Assembly (NCBI GenBank): GCA_023428515.1
Contig: JAEYXI010000632.1
Span: 1 to 7,617 of the forward strand
DNA: 7,617 nucleotides
DNA from: Pseudomonadota bacterium
GTDB lineage: Bacteria > Pseudomonadota > Alphaproteobacteria > Rhizobiales > Rhizobiaceae
Direction of reading: 5' to 3'
The notes beneath the pieces were generated by a model. The model was not told the origin of the DNA. It did no database searches and saw nothing but the letters and a program-made list of their open reading frames with translations. Shown one piece after another: positions 6,255 to 7,617 of the stretch (its first letter is position 1; each line of letters begins with the position of its first letter). The translations under genes were made by a program, and so were the position numbers.

Positions 6255-7462
6255 AAATCACCGACGTAAAAACCTGGGTCGTCGGCAATCCCCCGCCCGG
6301 CATCGGGGGCAAGTACTTCATCTTCGTCAGGCTCACGACCGATTCCGGCGTCGTCGGCTACGGCGAGGCCTACAACGCGACATTCTCGGCGCATGTCACC
6401 GCGAGGATGATCGAGGACATGGCCGAGCGCTACTTCATCGGCCATGACCCGCACGACATCGAGGTGTTCTTCCGCCGCTGCTATTCCTCCGGCTTCACCC
6501 AGCGTCCCGACGTTTCCGGCATGGGGTGCTTCTCGGCGCTGGAGATGGCCTGCTGGGACATCATCGGCAAGGAAGCGAACAAGCCGGTCTACAAGCTCAT
6601 CGGCGGCCGGGTGCACGAGAGGCTGCGCTCCTACACCTATCTCTATCCGCATGCCGGCAGCGTCCACACCGAGGACGTGTCGGGACGCAACGTCTACAAC
6701 GACCCCGATCTCGCCGCCGAATGCGCGATGCTCTACGTCGAGCAGGGCTTCAACGTGGTGAAGCTCGACCCGGCGGGACCATATACCGCCTTCGACGGCC
6801 ACCAGCCGCGGCTCGCCGACATCGACCTCTCCGCCCGCATGGTGAAGGCGATCCGCGAGGCGGTCGGCACCAGGGCCGACATATTGTTCGGCACACATGG
6901 CCAGTTCACGGCGTCGGGTGCGCTGCGCATGGCGAGGGCGATCGAACCCTACGATCCCCTGTGGTTCGAGGAGCCGGTGCCGCCCGACATGCCGGAAGTG
7001 ATGGCGGAGGTCGCCCGCGGCACGTCGATCCCGATCGCCACCGGCGAGCGGCTGACCACCAAGTTCGAGTTCGCCCGCGTCATCGAGACCCGCGCCGCGA
7101 CGATCCTGCAGCCCGACCTGGGACGCTCCGGTGGCATCCTGGAGACGAAGAAGATCGCTGCAATGGCCGAGGCCTATCACATCCAGATCGCGCCGCATTG
7201 TTATTGCGGCCCGATCGTCGGCGCGGCGAACATCCAGCTCGCCGTGACCTTGCCCAACTTCCTGATCCTCGAATCCCTGAAACAGTGGGATGGATTCCAC
7301 GAGAAACTCCTGAAGAAGAAGATCGAATGGCAGGACGGCTGGATCATCCCGTCGAAGGAGCCCGGCCTGGGCGTCGAGCTGGACGAAGCCGTGTGCGAGG
7401 CGCATCCCTATGACGGCAAGGCGCTGCATCTCGAAATGCGCCAGACGCCGCTGTTCCCGTGA
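6251..7462 (+). CDS. Mandelate racemase/muconate lactonizing enzyme family protein, probable sugar-acid dehydratase
   Basis: This 403-residue enolase-superfamily protein has an N-terminal capping domain (about 1-125, with GYGEAY at 36-41 and ALEMACWDIIGK at 96-107) and a TIM barrel. Barrel signatures are VVKLDP (169-174), DPLWFEEPVPP (235-245), PIATGERL (261-268), LQPDLGRSGG (286-295) and IAPHCYCGPI (313-322). The overall layout and PHCxxGPI resemble galactonate/mannonate dehydratase-type members, which dehydrate sugar acids to 2-keto-3-deoxy acids. Unusually, the segment normally holding the first Mg2+-binding Asp (as in VDFHG) reads FGTHG (213-217), so the Asp is replaced by Gly214 while His216 is kept. 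Glu240/241 and Glu266 remain as the other ligands. A GGAGG (6239-6243) inside the preceding gene lies 7 bases before the ATG, which overlaps that gene's stop, so translational coupling is likely. The substrate is not identifiable. Confidence 0.88.
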   Translation: MKITDVKTWVVGNPPPGIGGKYFIFVRLTTDSGVVGYGEAYNATFSAHVTARMIEDMAERYFIGHDPHDIEVFFRRCYSSGFTQRPDVSGMGCFSALEMACWDIIGKEANKPVYKLIGGRVHERLRSYTYLYPHAGSVHTEDVSGRNVYNDPDLAAECAMLYVEQGFNVVKLDPAGPYTAFDGHQPRLADIDLSARMVKAIREAVGTRADILFGTHGQFTASGALRMARAIEPYDPLWFEEPVPPDMPEVMAEVARGTSIPIATGERLTTKFEFARVIETRAATILQPDLGRSGGILETKKIAAMAEAYHIQIAPHCYCGPIVGAANIQLAVTLPNFLILESLKQWDGFHEKLLKKKIEWQDGWIIPSKEPGLGVELDEAVCEAHPYDGKALHLEMRQTPLFP

Positions 7463-7617
7463 CCAACCGGCAGGCTTACGCCTTCATCGGCCTCGGCCAT
7501 CTCGGCGCCCACCTCGCCGCGAGCCTGCTGCGCAACGGCTTTTCAGTCATAGTCCATGATCGCGACCCGGCCGCCGTCGCTCGCCTCGTCTCGCTCGGCG
7601 CGACCTCAGCTCACTCC
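7459..7617 (+). CDS. 3-hydroxyisobutyrate dehydrogenase-like NAD(P) oxidoreductase, 3' end outside window
   Basis: A GTG start at 7459 overlaps the preceding stop by four bases (GTGA), and the frame stays open for all 53 codons to the window edge. The translation begins MTNRQAYAFIGLGHLG and shows the Rossmann dinucleotide-binding motif GLGHLG (11-16) at the expected distance from the N-terminus. HDRDPAAVARL follows at about 33-43, where an Arg after the strand-2 Asp position favours NADP(H) or mixed specificity (inference). This pattern is typical of the beta-hydroxyacid dehydrogenase group (3-hydroxyisobutyrate, tartronate semialdehyde and glyoxylate reductases). No independent ribosome binding site is seen, in keeping with coupling to the upstream gene. 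As third gene of the cassette it may act on a hydroxy- or keto-acid made by the two preceding enzymes. Only about a sixth of the protein is visible. Confidence 0.78.
   Translation, partial: MTNRQAYAFIGLGHLGAHLAASLLRNGFSVIVHDRDPAAVARLVSLGATSAHS

Noticed and set aside
6053..7429. Long minus-strand open frame (about 458 codons) opposite the cassette
   Set aside because: It lies antisense to the GMC and enolase-superfamily genes, both with clear family motifs; its translation is low in recognisable motifs and rich in Arg, Asp, Ala and Val, as expected for an antisense shadow in GC-rich DNA.

Overview
This GC-rich window has the look of a chromosomal stretch from an alphaproteobacterium, most likely the order Hyphomicrobiales (a Mesorhizobium or Phyllobacteriaceae-like genome). 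The pointers are strongly GC-biased third codon positions, short intergenic gaps, and the gene families present: an extensin-like C-terminal domain protein, an LssY-C domain protein, an HxlR regulator, and a GMC oxidoreductase beside an enolase-superfamily enzyme. The assignment rests on general resemblance, not on a search. I saw no rRNA, tRNA, CRISPR array, transposase or phage gene. No gene-free stretch exceeds about 160 bases.

Layout. Bases 1-699 hold the 3' part of an extensin-like protein with metallopeptidase-type His/Asp motifs. Bases 752-1483 encode a single-pass membrane protein with an LssY-C domain. Bases 1568-2875 encode a CNNM/CBS/CorC-HlyC membrane protein, closed by a clear intrinsic hairpin at 2891-2918. 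A divergent pair follows: an NAD(P)H-dependent FMN reductase on the minus strand (2967-3569) and an HxlR-family regulator on the plus strand (3655-4044, TTG start). A perfect 7-bp-arm palindrome lies between them and is probably the regulator's operator. The regulator converges on a YciA-type acyl-CoA thioesterase on the minus strand (4087-4479). Their shared 3' junction is built from degenerate TAGTGAG-type repeats that carry the regulator's stop codon and fold into a stem that also covers the thioesterase's stop codon.

From 4638 to the right edge runs a tightly coupled catabolic cassette: a GMC-family FAD dehydrogenase, a mandelate racemase/muconate lactonizing enzyme (enolase) superfamily protein, and the start of a 3-hydroxyisobutyrate/6-phosphogluconate dehydrogenase-like NAD(P) oxidoreductase. 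The junctions are 4-base overlaps (ATGA, GTGA), so the three are probably one translationally coupled operon. A reasonable but unproven reading is alcohol or sugar oxidation, then dehydration of a sugar acid, then NAD(P)-linked reduction or oxidation of the product. The substrate cannot be read from sequence. The enolase-superfamily protein has Gly-Thr-His-Gly where the family normally places its first metal-binding Asp, which is the most interesting biochemical oddity here.

Most of the window is ordinary core or accessory metabolism. I found no convincing undescribed multi-gene system. The best leads are the altered metal site in the cassette enzyme, the HxlR palindrome, and the repeat-built convergent 3' ends.
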